Assembly: GCF_014695975.1 (NCBI RefSeq)
Contig: NZ_JACJPI010000070.1
Span: 35,177-99,176, forward strand
Direction of reading: 5' to 3'
DNA: 64,000 bases
Origin: Leptolyngbya sp. FACHB-321
Lineage (GTDB): Bacteria; Cyanobacteriota; Cyanobacteriia; Leptolyngbyales; Leptolyngbyaceae
The position numbers were made by a program, and so were the translations under genes. The first letter of the stretch is position 1, and each line of letters opens with the position of its first letter. The notes beneath the pieces were generated by a model, which was not told the origin of the DNA, ran no database searches, and saw only the letters and a program-made list of their open reading frames with translations. Below, piece after piece: positions 49,047 through 59,264 of the stretch.

Positions 49047-49958
49047 CTATGCCACTGTTCTTGATCGCGATCGTTGGATTAAGATACTGCCAATAATCAC
49101 TGCAATTACAAGTAGCAAAAACGTGATGACGATGAGAGCGGATGCGTAACCAAAATCGAGATACCGCATCGCATTGGAGTAAATATAGAGCGATACTACT
49201 TCTGTTGAACCACCGGGACCGCCGCCCGTCATTACTTGAATGAGGTCGAAAATGCCAAACGCCTGGGCGAAGCGAAACAGCATGGCGATGATAATTTGCG
49301 GCAACAGCAGTGGCACCGTAATCTGCCAAAAACTTTGCCACGGCGTTGCCCCCTCCAACGAGTAGGCTTCATACAAATCGCCGGGAATGGATTGTAGTCC
49401 CGCCAGCAGCAGCAGACTGATAAAGGGTGTTGTCTTCCAAACGTCTGCGAAGATGACGGCGATCGTCGCCGTGAGCGGCTCACCCAACCAGTTAATACCC
49501 GTGGTAATCAGCCCTAAATTCCGCAAAATGTCATTGGCAATGCCGTACTGATCGTTAAAAATCCACGTCCAGCCCAGGCCAATCAGCGCTGTAGGCAACG
49601 CCCAGGGAATGATTGCCACTGTGCGAAGAATGTTACGACCACGAAACGGCTGATTCAGCACCAGCGCAATGCCCATGCCTAAGATTAGTTCCAGCAGAAC
49701 CGAGATAGCGGTAAACCGGGTGGTCACGCCCAACGTTTGCCAAAAATGCCCGTCGCCGATAATGCGTGCATAGTTACTAAAACCCGCAAAGACTGGCTTT
49801 AGCTCCGTTCCCAGGTTTTGAGCAAACAGCCCCAACCAGATTGATCGCGCGATTGGGTAGGCAAACACTAACAAAAGCACCGCGATCGACGGCAGGAGTA
49901 AGTACAACCCGACGCGCTGTTCCCGTGACTGAATTGTTTTGCCGTTTGTCGCTTGCAT
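49047..49958 (-). CDS. Carbohydrate ABC transporter permease (MalF-like)
   Basis: 303 residues, six predicted helices. GLYLLLPSIAVLLLVFAYPI at the N-terminus, EAA loop IPGDLYEAYSLEGATPWQSF, then TVPLLLPQIIIAML. Sits 143 bases after the solute-binding protein gene. Confidence 0.93.
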   Translation of the reverse strand: MQATNGKTIQSREQRVGLYLLLPSIAVLLLVFAYPIARSIWLGLFAQNLGTELKPVFAGFSNYARIIGDGHFWQTLGVTTRFTAISVLLELILGMGIALVLNQPFRGRNILRTVAIIPWALPTALIGLGWTWIFNDQYGIANDILRNLGLITTGINWLGEPLTATIAVIFADVWKTTPFISLLLLAGLQSIPGDLYEAYSLEGATPWQSFWQITVPLLLPQIIIAMLFRFAQAFGIFDLIQVMTGGGPGGSTEVVSLYIYSNAMRYLDFGYASALIVITFLLLVIAVIIGSILIQRSRSRTVA

Positions 49959-49975
49959 GGGTGAAGGAAAGGCTA

Positions 49976-50040
49976 AAGGATGAAAGGCGGAGAGAAGGAG
50001 GCAGGGGACAGAGGTGGCAGGAGAAGCAGGGGAAGAAACT
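49976..50040. repeat. Purine-rich GGAG/GCAGGGGA repeat spacer
   Basis: Contains GGCGGAGAGAAGGAGGCAGGG and GGCAGGAGAAGCAGGGGAAG, a low-complexity purine-rich tract typical of cyanobacterial spacer repeats. A related tract occurs inside the LpxB-related coding region at about 21508-21630. Confidence 0.6.
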
Positions 50041-50101
50041 TCAAACTAACAACTAACAACCTTTCTGGTATGCCCGTAGGGCTTTACAGCTAACAACTGT
50101 T

Positions 50102-51430
50102 TCAACTCTTCTTCCCAGCTTCTAACAAGCGTCGTGTTTCACCAGCGGCGGCTTTCATGGCTTGTTCTGGCGGTTGTTGATTGGTCAGAGCTGCGCTGAG
50201 GTAGCGTTGGAGAATGTCGGATGCTTGCGCGTATTGGGCGATCGACGGACGCAGAACCGCTTGATCCACGACTTTGAGCAGTTGGGGATAGTGACTGTAT
50301 TTGGCAACAATCTCTGGATCGTTAAATAGGACGCGGCGGCTAGGGACGTAGCCTGACTCTAGAATGTATGCTTTTTGAGGCGCTTGGCTGGTGAGAAATT
50401 TCACTGCCTTCAAGGCTTCTTTGGGATGTCGAGTGGTTTTGGCAATGCCAACCCCCCAGCCACCTAAGCAAGACCCGCCAACTGGTTGACCAGACGCTGG
50501 CACCATCGGCATAATACCTACCTTGCCTTTGATGCGCGAGTCCTCTTTGTTGACTAACTCCCACGCATAGGGCCAGTTACGCAGAAAAACAGCATCACCC
50601 GCTTGAAAGATGCGTCGCGTATCTTCTTCAACGTAGGTTGTCACACCAGGGGGTGAAACGCCTTGGGCGATTGTCTGCCGCAAAAATTCAGCCGCGCGTA
50701 CAGCTTCGGGGCGATCAAGACCCACATCCAACGATTGCGGATCGATCCAGAAGCCACCATAGCCTTTCAGCACTTCCACAAACATGGTGATCAGCCCCTC
50801 ATACTGGCGACCCTGCCAGAGGTAGCCCCAACGGGCTGCTTTCTTATCTTGCAGCGTCTTCGAGATGCTTATGAGATCATCGAGCGTTTTAGGAGGCTGT
50901 AATCCGGCATTCTCAATCAGGTCTTTGCGGTAGTAGAGGACACCGGCATCCGATCGCACCGGCATCCGATAAAGCCGCTTTTCGTAGCGTCCACTTTCCA
51001 CAGCTTGTGGCGAAAACCCAGCGAGATCTTGCTGCGAAACTTCATCAGTGAGATCTAATAACCAGCCCGCTGCCGCAAATTTGGGCGTCCAGACCACATC
51101 CATATTGATGAGATCGTAGGGAGAGTTGCCCAACAGAAACGAGGTGGTGTAAAGGTCTTCGTTGATGTTCGCCGAGTTGGGACCTTCATCCAGTTGAATG
51201 CGAATGCCCGGATTCTCCGCTTCAAATGCTTTAACCAACACTCTGTAGGGCGGAATGTCGGGAGCCAACATTAGCAGCCGCAGCGTGACTGGCTGCTGTG
51301 ACAACACAACCGGAACGGCAACCAGCAAGGCACTCAGCACCGTTAAGGCAATCCAGCCACCGATGCGAAAGCGTCGCGATTGGTGCCAACGTTGAGTGAA
51401 AAACTGTCTGAGTGATCGTACAAGGTTCAT
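50102..51430 (-). CDS. Sugar ABC transporter substrate-binding protein
   Basis: 442 residues. After a basic N-terminus a single hydrophobic segment (about 25-45, ALTVLSALLVAVPVVLS) acts as signal or membrane anchor; no lipobox is evident. The mature part is a type-1 extracellular solute-binding fold: ENPGIRIQLDEGPN, PYDLINMDVVWTPKFAAAGW, LYRMPVRSDAGVLYYRKDL and GGWGVGIAKTTRHPKEALK. The gene order binding protein-permease-permease-ATPase recalls trehalose/maltose or glucosylglycerol importers, but the sugar cannot be named. First gene of the operon. Confidence 0.9.
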   Translation of the reverse strand: MNLVRSLRQFFTQRWHQSRRFRIGGWIALTVLSALLVAVPVVLSQQPVTLRLLMLAPDIPPYRVLVKAFEAENPGIRIQLDEGPNSANINEDLYTTSFLLGNSPYDLINMDVVWTPKFAAAGWLLDLTDEVSQQDLAGFSPQAVESGRYEKRLYRMPVRSDAGVLYYRKDLIENAGLQPPKTLDDLISISKTLQDKKAARWGYLWQGRQYEGLITMFVEVLKGYGGFWIDPQSLDVGLDRPEAVRAAEFLRQTIAQGVSPPGVTTYVEEDTRRIFQAGDAVFLRNWPYAWELVNKEDSRIKGKVGIMPMVPASGQPVGGSCLGGWGVGIAKTTRHPKEALKAVKFLTSQAPQKAYILESGYVPSRRVLFNDPEIVAKYSHYPQLLKVVDQAVLRPSIAQYAQASDILQRYLSAALTNQQPPEQAMKAAAGETRRLLEAGKKS

Positions 51431-52053
51431 TGGAAAAGCCCAAGCTAAGACTGTAATACCATCAAAATCGTTTCAGTTTTGCAGTCATTTAATCATTTAG
51501 GAGCCTGAACCCAGTTACAAAGTTTTTTGCAAAAAGTTTTAACAAATACCCATCTTTGAATCTTAGGAACCCAGTAGTTAAACTATGCCTAGGCTCGAAT
51601 TTATCAAGCGCTTAGTCTTAAAACTCACATTTTAATGAGCTTATGAAGTTCTTAGTTTCAGGTTACAAATGATCGCAGATTACAGGGTCTATCCAAAGAA
51701 TTATTTAAGTGAGTACTCTATTAATTTTGTTAAAGATACCTGCAAATAGATTAAAGGATAGCTCTTGACGTATGTTTAGGCTTACCAAAAAACAAATTTT
51801 TGCAGGTTTCGGCAATTACTTACTGATAGATAGCAGTGCCTGAATAAGCAAAGTATAAGCAATTTAGAAAGCATGCAGGCGCTAATAGATAACGTTTTCA
51901 AGTAAGAACCGCTATATGTCATCCCCTGAAGCTATCGCGATCGTGTCCGTCGAAGAACCTTAACCTCAGGCTTATTTCAATCAAGTTACAAACCGTATTG
52001 AAATAAGCCTGAGAGCTGCAAATAAACCAAAGCTAATTGAAGCAACAAACGCT
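51431..52053. other. 623-base spacer upstream of the ABC operon
   Basis: Holds the promoter of the importer operon and the terminator hairpin of the porin gene (51965-52013). No gene seen; the part next to the ABC gene is very AT-rich. Confidence 0.5.
51965..52013 (-). terminator. Terminator hairpin of the porin gene
   Basis: CTCAGGCTTATTTCAAT and ATTGAAATAAGCCTGAG form a perfect 17-bp stem with a 15-base loop, starting about 40 bases past the porin stop on the minus strand. The sequence after it on that strand is GTTAAGGTTCTT, a weak U-rich tail. Confidence 0.8.
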
Positions 52054-53724
52054 TTAGAAATAGAAAACAGTTCGCAACACGCCAATAAAGATATCGTCAT
52101 TGCGAATGTCATGATTGGGTGCTGTTAGCCAGATTACACCGGGGGTGATAGCAATATTGTCGCTGATACGGAAGCGATAAAAGCCTTCCACATGAAGCGA
52201 TGTATTGCGATCGGCTTGTCCACCATTCACGTTATTAGTCAGGCTAGTTAACTTTGGCTCCATCCCCACCAAAATGCCGCCCAAGTCACCTTTTCTACCC
52301 AAATCGGGAAACGCAAGCCCAATCATCCAGTTCCAGACATCACCATCGCCCTTGCCAACGTAGCGCTGTTGAGAGTAACCGACCCAACCAGCGAGAGCTA
52401 AGTTGGGGCTAAAGTTGATGTTGCCTGACAAGCCAAAAGCGTTAGTGCTTACAGCGGTACCAAAGTTACTGTTTGCCAAATTACTACCAGTCGCGCCCAA
52501 GCTAGAGGAGATATCCGGTTGCACCTTACTAGGAAACGGACTGTAGGCATTGACGTAGGTAAACCCAATCCGGCTAGATGGACTTAAGTTAACAATAAGC
52601 TGTGCCAGGGCACCATATTGACCATTGAATAAGCCATTTTTAACACTGGGATCGTTCGCATTCGGCACCAGATAGCCCAGATTTAATTCCAATGTGTCGT
52701 TAAAGAGATGACGGAGACCAAAGCCCGTACCGCCAGAGTAGTTGTAAATCGAGTTACGCAGACCAAACAGCGAAACGGCACCCCCATCAAAGTAAGGATT
52801 TAACTGCTGTGAGGCATCGATATCAACAAAGCCATTACCTGCGCCTGCAAGATAGATATTGGTGCGAGGACCGATCGGAAAGCGGTAGCGCAACAACCCA
52901 ATACCCACTGAGCCACGACTATCGCCGTCAAATTCAACACGTCCTTCATTAGTGCGCAAGGCACCGAGACCAATACCTGTAACTGTGGTGCCCCCAAGAG
53001 GAGTAACATTGTTTGCTTGAAACCGAGTCGTGAGCTGATCCCTACCGCTAAAGCTCGTTTCTAGATTCAGTCGCACTCTGTAACCGAAAGTAGGAATGCG
53101 ATCGGCTTCTGTGCCATCGGCACGATCGCCACCTAAAACACTGACGATGCCAAAGACGTTTTCACCCGTCAGCTTAGTAGTGGTAGAAAACTGCTGCCGT
53201 TCTAGTGTGGCAGTCTGCGCCTCTAGTGCCCCTACCTGCCCCCGAAGTGTAGCTAGTTCGGCAGCAAATTCTTCTTGCAAGCGTTGAAGCACTATTAAAT
53301 CTTCTTTTTTCACCAGATCAGCAGTGCCAGCAGCAATCAATTCATTGATGCGATCCATGCAAGCATTTAATCCAGCCGCAAATTCGTAGCGAGTTAGCGC
53401 CCGGTTGCCACGAAACGTGCGATCCGGATAACCCACAATACAGCCGTAGCGCTCTACTAGCGACTGTAAGGCTTGAAAAGCCCATTCCGTTGGTTGAACA
53501 TCCGACAATTGTGAAACCGAGGTCACTTGTAACATAGGTTCGTCATCGGTACTGTCTTGTATAGCAACGCTATCTGCCATTTGCTGACTTAACAGGCGAG
53601 GAGATGGGTCTGCTGCTTGACGATCCATCGTCCGAGTGGGAACCGCGCTCGCCGACTGGAATCCAAAATGGGAAACTATTAAAACGGTTGAACTTAGTAA
53701 TAAGTTATGAAGCAAATAATTCAT
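52054..53724 (-). CDS. SLH-domain porin (cyanobacterial iron-uptake/OprB-type)
   Basis: 556 residues. N-terminal signal peptide (LLLSSTVLIVSHFGFQSASA), one SLH domain (about 68-120: QLSDVQPTEWAFQALQSLVE, GCIVGYPDRTFRGNRALTRYEFAA) that binds peptidoglycan-linked polymer, a coiled coil (about 125-175, LQRLQEEFAAELATLRGQVG), then a beta-barrel ending in the outer-membrane sorting residue Phe (RTVFYF). This is the major outer-membrane porin architecture of cyanobacteria (Slr1841/SomA-like). Monocistronic with strong terminator. Confidence 0.92.
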   Translation of the reverse strand: MNYLLHNLLLSSTVLIVSHFGFQSASAVPTRTMDRQAADPSPRLLSQQMADSVAIQDSTDDEPMLQVTSVSQLSDVQPTEWAFQALQSLVERYGCIVGYPDRTFRGNRALTRYEFAAGLNACMDRINELIAAGTADLVKKEDLIVLQRLQEEFAAELATLRGQVGALEAQTATLERQQFSTTTKLTGENVFGIVSVLGGDRADGTEADRIPTFGYRVRLNLETSFSGRDQLTTRFQANNVTPLGGTTVTGIGLGALRTNEGRVEFDGDSRGSVGIGLLRYRFPIGPRTNIYLAGAGNGFVDIDASQQLNPYFDGGAVSLFGLRNSIYNYSGGTGFGLRHLFNDTLELNLGYLVPNANDPSVKNGLFNGQYGALAQLIVNLSPSSRIGFTYVNAYSPFPSKVQPDISSSLGATGSNLANSNFGTAVSTNAFGLSGNINFSPNLALAGWVGYSQQRYVGKGDGDVWNWMIGLAFPDLGRKGDLGGILVGMEPKLTSLTNNVNGGQADRNTSLHVEGFYRFRISDNIAITPGVIWLTAPNHDIRNDDIFIGVLRTVFYF

Positions 53725-54630
53725 TGTTTAAACTCCTCAAACAACAACTTTGATGCATGAAGCAAAACTTCATGCACCACCTTTAAAGTCAGTAAATTAT
53801 GTTGATTTAGCCCTTACTTTCATTAGCAAGGCAAAGCTTGCACTAAATGAAAACATTTAGTAGCGGGAACAGACACAACAGCTTGCCTATCCAAAGATAG
53901 CGATCGCGGCAAAGTCCTTAAATTAACAATCTCCACGCAGATATGAAGCTATTCGAGCCAGAAGTGTATGTCACCAAGAACAACCAATGCAGATTTGTTT
54001 CTTTACAATTCAAGCTTTGATTGCATCTGGATAAATCTGACTCAAACCTTGATTTGTCAAGGTTTTTCGCGGGATTAACTCTAACTTACTGCGGTAGAAA
54101 GATAGCTCACATCTTTCTCGAGAAGGACATTAAAGTTTTAGTTAGAAAGCTTTACACGTTTAAACCGTTGATAGTAATACTGTAAATTGATTTAAGTCTC
54201 AGCGTATTAACTGAGATTGTATTGCCAAACACGTTGCTTAGATTTCAAGAGAAATTTTTAGAGGTAAATAGCAGTGGAGAATGCTAACAAAAAACATAAT
54301 TCCGTGTAAAAAGATGTTGTATGAGGACACTGGTATCTTGACGATCGTTTCCAATGTGCAACAGCAATTCGCAGCGTTGAATTATTTCCGTTGTGCCTTT
54401 CAATCTGCCAGTTCCATACCTTTATTGATTTTGATGAAGCAGCAGAGCCATCAAGTATAGCCAGCTGAGGCTCTCCAGCTACACTTTGGCTGAGACCACC
54501 ACCACAATTGCCGAGCTGGTGCTAATTAAGTACCGCTATCTAAGCAAAGCCAGAAGCCTCACCGGGGTATAAGTTTTAAGTTTGGCAGCCTGCTCCCTTG
54601 CTTCCCCAGACTCCCTTGTTAAAAATGCCT
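53725..54630. other. 906-base spacer, no gene seen
   Basis: Longest empty stretch of the window. Its right part holds the porin promoter region. I found no RNA gene, repeat family or protein remnant I could support, apart from short frames without start sites. The length leaves room for a small RNA. Confidence 0.4.
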
Positions 54631-55452
54631 TTATGCCAGTGGAAAGAACACCTGAAAATAGGTGGACAAAATAGCATCACCCAGAAACACCACGATCGCT
54701 GCACCCAGTGCTAGATAGGGACCAAATGGTACGGCTTGGCGACGATCGATCCAACCTAGTGCGATCGCGCCCCCACCTGCAAAGGCACCGATCGCACAGG
54801 CAAGAAAGCCTGCCAGCAGGAGATATTTCCAACCTAACCATGCGCCCATCATGGCAGCGAGTTTGGCATCGCCCGCGCCCATGGCGGCTTGTCCTAAAGC
54901 GATGGAACCAGCGATCGCAATTAGCTCTAGCAACCACAGACCAACAACAGCACCCAAAACGCCATGCATCAGTTGTGTAAGGGCATCGGACAGACTGGCA
55001 CTGATGGAAAAACCAAGGAGTGCTTGAAAGACTAACCCGAGCGCCAAGCCCGATTGTGTCAACGGATTCGGCAGGGTCATTGTATCCAGGTCGATGAGCG
55101 ACAGTGATAGCAGCCAGCTCAAAAAAGCCCAGTAGCCGATCGTTTGCCACGACCAGCCAAACGTCCAGAAGGTAATGACAAACAAAAATCCCGCCATCCC
55201 TTCGACCAAAGGATAACGGGCAGAAATTGCATTTTTGCAGTGCCGACAGCGACCCCTCAGCAACAGCCAGCCAAATACTGGAACATTCTCACGCTTGCCT
55301 AGCCGATGCAAACACTTAGGGCAACGCGACGGCGGATAAGCTAGTGATATCCCTGCAGGCAACCGATACACCACTACATTCAAGAAGCTACCAACAGAGG
55401 CTCCCAGAATGAAAACGACGATTGTCGTAAACAAATCAAAGAAGAAATCCAT
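54631..55452 (-). CDS. pilD: Prepilin peptidase (A24 family)
   Basis: 273 residues; cleaves and N-methylates type IV pilins at the inner membrane. Several membrane helices. The N-terminal domain has the two CXXC pairs (RCPKC, CRHC) of bifunctional enzymes. The catalytic aspartates are in SLIDLDTMTLPNPLT and the GxGD motif MGAGDAKLAAMMGAWLG. Normal length. No pilin gene adjacent. Confidence 0.95.
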   Translation of the reverse strand: MDFFFDLFTTIVVFILGASVGSFLNVVVYRLPAGISLAYPPSRCPKCLHRLGKRENVPVFGWLLLRGRCRHCKNAISARYPLVEGMAGFLFVITFWTFGWSWQTIGYWAFLSWLLSLSLIDLDTMTLPNPLTQSGLALGLVFQALLGFSISASLSDALTQLMHGVLGAVVGLWLLELIAIAGSIALGQAAMGAGDAKLAAMMGAWLGWKYLLLAGFLACAIGAFAGGGAIALGWIDRRQAVPFGPYLALGAAIVVFLGDAILSTYFQVFFPLA

Positions 55453-55666
55453 GCAGAACAGGGGCTAGGGAACGCATCGCAACAAGCGACTTACAACACT
55501 TAAGTTACCCTGTTAGCACAGAAAAAGTGTGGTTGAGCCATACGAAGCAGCAACTCAAATCCCCGACTTCTAGCCCAGGTTGTCAGTGCCTCCACCAGTA
55601 AAGAAGTTGGGAATTTAGCACTACACGATCGTCCCTCTTTACCCGACTCCCGACTCCCTATTCCCC

Positions 55667-55930
55667 CTAATACATCTCCGACTCAATCTGACTAAATGGT
55701 ACAAAGCATTCTTGGGGCAGCAAAACGGGCTTACCAGAAAAAATCAGCTTGCCCCGATGCGTAAAACGATTGATAGCAACCCCAAGCGGACGCTGAATCA
55801 AACCGGGATGCACTTCGTAGTAGGTCGTGTAAATGAGCCGCGCTGAGCGAATCAGAGCGGGGTCCAGTAACGCCGTAAAGTCCGAGTCATCCACCCTGCT
55901 TTGAGTCTGTCTTTGCGAAGCGTATACCAC
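55667..55930 (-). CDS. Small conserved-looking hypothetical protein
   Basis: 87 residues, soluble; LIRSARLIYTTYYEVHPGLI and QRPLGVAINRFTHRGKLIF read as a compact alpha/beta protein. Family not recognised. Codon use resembles neighbours. The start is uncertain, an in-frame downstream start is possible. Confidence 0.5.
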   Translation of the reverse strand: MVYASQRQTQSRVDDSDFTALLDPALIRSARLIYTTYYEVHPGLIQRPLGVAINRFTHRGKLIFSGKPVLLPQECFVPFSQIESEMY

Positions 55931-56123
55931 CGTTTTGCCCCTTTGTTTTTGCTGACTTTAGTATATCTGTACGTTCTCGACAAGGGTAGCTCTCAACACT
56001 TCGCTTGAAAGTGCGCTTGCTGGTCTGATGCCTGAAGCTGCCGAAACCTCGTAAAAGTATACTCAGGTTCAACGGTTTGGAGTTGCTCGCGCTAATTCTT
56101 GATAAAACTACATAAAACTAAAA

Positions 56124-57212
56124 CTACATAGTATGAAGTGCCTGGATAAGCGCGTCGCCCATTGCTCGACAGCCAAGCAACGTCATACCGTCCGACATAA
56201 TATCGCCTGTGCGCTTGCCCTGATCCAGTACTGTTAGCACTGCCTGCTCAAGGCGATCGGCGGCTGTCGGTTGATGCAAGCCATAGCGCAACATCATTGC
56301 TGCGCTCAAAATCTGTGCCAGCGGATTCGCCTTATCCTGCCCAGCAATATCGGGGGCAGAACCATGGACTGGCTCAAAGACACCAGGACCCGATGCACCC
56401 AAACTGGCAGACGGCAGCATCCCGATGCTTCCAGTCAGCATTGCCGCTGCGTCAGAGAGGATATCGCCAAAGAGATTGCTGGTGACAATCGTGTCGAACT
56501 GCTTGGGATAACGCACAAGTTGCATGGCGGCATTATCCACGTACATATGTGAAAGCTCGACATCAGGGTATTCTGCGGCAAGGGCAGTGATGCGATCGCG
56601 CCATAGTTGCGACACTTCCAGCACATTTGCCTTATCCACTGAGCAAAGCTTCTTACCGCGCTTCTGGGCTGTCTCAAAGCCAACGCGACCAATGCGATCG
56701 ATTTCCGACTCGGTGTACGCCATCGTATTGACGCCGCGCTTCTCACCTGTTTCGGTAGCAAAAATGCCTTTGGGTTGCCCAAAGTAAACGCCACCCGTTA
56801 GTTCCCGCACGACCAGGATATCTACCCCTTCCACGATTTCGCGCTTCAAGCTAGAGGCATCAACCAACTGAGGCAGAATTTTGGCAGGACGCAAATTGGC
56901 GAAGAGTCCTAACCCAGCACGCAACCCCAACAAACCTGTTTCAGGACGTAGATGACGAGGCAGTGAATCCCATTTATAGCCACCGATCGCCGCTAGCAAA
57001 ACCGCGTCACTGTTTTTGCACAGCTCTAGTGTCTCGGCGGGAAGTGGTTCACCTTTGGCATCGATCGCCGCTCCACCCATCAGCGCTTCTTGAAAGGCAA
57101 ACGTTAGATCCAGTTGCTTACCAATCACCTGCAACACGTCAACGGCAACTGCCATAATTTCGGGACCAATGCCATCGCCAGAAAGAAGCGTGATGCGGTA
57201 ATGCTGAGTCAT
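56124..57212 (-). CDS. leuB: 3-isopropylmalate dehydrogenase
   Basis: Leucine biosynthesis: oxidative decarboxylation of 3-isopropylmalate. [20 protein letters not shown] at 57212 is the preferred start (362 residues), an ATG 18 bases upstream is possible. [27 protein letters not shown]-type [31 protein letters not shown] and [22 protein letters not shown] and [18 protein letters not shown] are the substrate, metal and NAD motifs. Confidence 0.97.
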   Translation of the reverse strand: MTQHYRITLLSGDGIGPEIMAVAVDVLQVIGKQLDLTFAFQEALMGGAAIDAKGEPLPAETLELCKNSDAVLLAAIGGYKWDSLPRHLRPETGLLGLRAGLGLFANLRPAKILPQLVDASSLKREIVEGVDILVVRELTGGVYFGQPKGIFATETGEKRGVNTMAYTESEIDRIGRVGFETAQKRGKKLCSVDKANVLEVSQLWRDRITALAAEYPDVELSHMYVDNAAMQLVRYPKQFDTIVTSNLFGDILSDAAAMLTGSIGMLPSASLGASGPGVFEPVHGSAPDIAGQDKANPLAQILSAAMMLRYGLHQPTAADRLEQAVLTVLDQGKRTGDIMSDGMTLLGCRAMGDALIQALHTM

Positions 57213-57360
57213 AGTGCGCTGTGAATTCAAATGCTAGTTTTTGTTGCTGCCGCGTTGCCGTGCCGCAACAAAGCAGCTGCAACGAGCGTGTTACAGGGTC
57301 ACTATCATACCGCGAGAGGGGCTACCGGAAGGCAGACATCTGGTGAGCGGTGGCTAAGTT

Positions 57361-57588
57361 TTAAGGGTTTTTGCCTGACTCTTGCTGATCGATCGCCCGT
57401 TCGGTACGAGCATTTGGATTCGTCTTGGGTTTCCAAACAGTGAATGAATTCGTCATCCAGTTGTCGAGCGCAACACGAGTGTTGAAGCTGGCGCTACGCA
57501 TCGGTTGAGGCAGAAATTGATCACCAAAACCAATGAAGACGAGAGCCAAAATCAGAAAAAGGGGAATTGCCGCTTTGGAGTTAAACAT
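57361..57588 (-). CDS. Small membrane-anchored conserved protein
   Basis: 75 residues from ATG 57588 (MFNSKAAIPLFLILALVFIG), one membrane helix followed by DQFLPQPMRSASFNTRVAL and a charged tail NPNARTERAIDQQ. Resembles a small cyanobacterial family of one-helix proteins with the same FLPxPxSxAS region. An earlier start at 57657 is unlikely because it would bury the helix. Function unknown. Confidence 0.65.
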   Translation of the reverse strand: MFNSKAAIPLFLILALVFIGFGDQFLPQPMRSASFNTRVALDNWMTNSFTVWKPKTNPNARTERAIDQQESGKNP

Positions 57589-57950
57589 GGCTGGGATAGG
57601 CAAGCGCTTTGTGAAGTGAGTAAGGTCATTATTCCCATCGTGTGATGAGGCGATCACACCCTAAATGAAGCTGATGCATACAGGGCTAGCCCTGTTGCAA
57701 AGCAGAGGCGATTGCAAATTGCAAAGTAGATGCTGTTGCAAAGAAAACTGTTGTGAACCAGCGATCGTGCGAGGCGGAAACGTGAAGCGATTGACCAATT
57801 GCACCCAGCAGTAAACCTTACTGCTTTGCCAAGTCTATCGTTCATTCAACAGAACTGACAGTATGATGGGGCGCAATGGTGGACTGGATCTGCGGTGATC
57901 GTGCCTCAGCTTCCAGACTGACTCGGTTCATTGTTGGCGGAGAGTGCGTT
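57589..57950. other. Divergent spacer with TTGCAAAG motifs
   Basis: Contains TTGCAAA repeated at 57692, 57713 (as GATTGCAAATTGCAAAG) and 57734, plus a palindrome GGGCTAGCCC (57679-57688). No gene or known operator recognised. A 25-codon upstream frame of the propeller gene lies at its right end. Confidence 0.35.
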
Positions 57951-59087
57951 ATGGCGTGTCATGCAGGATGGTTAGGGCGATCGATCGGTGTTGCTCTCAT
58001 GCTTTTAACACTGCAAGAGGGTGGAGGGCGATCAACCACGGCTGTAAAGGCAGCAGACGTATCTAACAGCGATACTGCGCTGTCACAGCTATCACCGCAA
58101 ACCCTCGCGCAGACAACGGGTGATCCAAATGCTGCCCCCCTTTACCCCCCTGCTGCGCCGCCGCCCACAGTAGCACCCTTACCCGAGCAGAGGCAGCAGC
58201 TAGAAGAGTCAATCAATGCTGATTACCGGGTCAGCGCCTTGCAGCCAGGTAGTAAAGGCGCATTATGGGTTGGTTCGTGGCAGGGGTTAGCGCAGATTAA
58301 TCCCGAAAGTGGCAAAGTTCGGGCAAAGATCAGCCTGCCGAATCGAACAGTCGGTGCTTTAGCGCTCGATCGCGTGGGGCGGCTCTGGGTTGGCACGTAT
58401 GAGGGTTTAGCTCGAATTGATCCCCGTACGGGTGCAGTCACAGCACAAAATTTCGCGCTCCCGTCTAATCGTGTGCTGTCGTTACTGATTGATAAACGCG
58501 GCTATCTTTGGGTCGGCACTGATAACGGCTTGGCACTGATCAGCCCTGATCAAGGCTTACTGATGACAACAGTAAAAGATTTGCCTGGAGTAAGCGCGAA
58601 TGCTCTGAGTCTGGATACAGACGGCAACCTGTGGGTAGGGACATTAGATGGCTTAGTGCAGATCAATACCGCCAGCGCCGAAGTTATCAAGCGAGTCAGC
58701 AATCTACCCGGTACAACGGTGCAAACGCTGGCGCTTAGTAAATGGGGAACCCTCTGGATTGGTACACCTAACGGCTTACTAGAACTTGATAAAGCTGGGC
58801 AGCAAGTGCGATCGGTTACCCCGCTCCGTGGACGTAACGTCACAGCGCTTCAGTTCGATAAGGTCAACAGTTTGTGGGTTGGCACAACAACCGGGTTACT
58901 GCGAATTAACCCGTTTAACGGTGCGTCTGCGGGCGCGATCGCAAGACTGCCGTCCAGTCGTATCCTTTCGCTTTCCCCCGATACTGGCAACAAGCTTTGG
59001 GTTGGCACCAGCGAAGGGCTTGCTTGGGTCAGCATGACAACGTTCCGCACGGGGGCACACAATACGTTCAGTCGAAGCGGGCAATGA
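57951..59087 (+). CDS. Secreted seven-repeat beta-propeller protein
   Basis: 378 residues from ATG 57951 with GGCGGAGAG upstream; a start at 57876 adds 25 residues before the hydrophobic segment. Residues 10-25 (SIGVALMLLTLQ) form a signal peptide, then a Pro-rich linker (APLYPPAAPPPTVAPLP). The rest has seven blades of the two-component-regulator propeller type, each with LWVGT..GL..I.P (for example GRLWVGTYEGLARIDPRTG, GYLWVGTDNGLALISPDQG). No kinase or DNA-binding domain is attached. Likely periplasmic binding scaffold; ligand unknown. Confidence 0.85.
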   Translation: MACHAGWLGRSIGVALMLLTLQEGGGRSTTAVKAADVSNSDTALSQLSPQTLAQTTGDPNAAPLYPPAAPPPTVAPLPEQRQQLEESINADYRVSALQPGSKGALWVGSWQGLAQINPESGKVRAKISLPNRTVGALALDRVGRLWVGTYEGLARIDPRTGAVTAQNFALPSNRVLSLLIDKRGYLWVGTDNGLALISPDQGLLMTTVKDLPGVSANALSLDTDGNLWVGTLDGLVQINTASAEVIKRVSNLPGTTVQTLALSKWGTLWIGTPNGLLELDKAGQQVRSVTPLRGRNVTALQFDKVNSLWVGTTTGLLRINPFNGASAGAIARLPSSRILSLSPDTGNKLWVGTSEGLAWVSMTTFRTGAHNTFSRSGQ

Positions 59088-59264
59088 AGATACGGGTATG
59101 GGTTGCAGGGTGTAGGGTGGAGGAAGACGAGATGTTGTACCTTGCTCCCTAGCAAAGAGAATGTGAGGACAACCATTTAGCAGCAGGGCATTCAGTTACC
59201 TGTATCGCTCTTACTGCTTTCCTCCTCTGTAACCTCTTTCCTACACCTTCTCCATCGCCTCCCA

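Noticed and set aside
46815..51430. Assignment of the importer to glucosylglycerol (Ggt) specifically
   Set aside because: Gene order and folds fit several sugar importers; no residue seen here decides the substrate.
57654..57845. 63-codon minus-strand frame upstream of the small membrane protein
   Set aside because: Cys/Phe-rich without signal or domain pattern and includes repeat-like TTGCAAA DNA.
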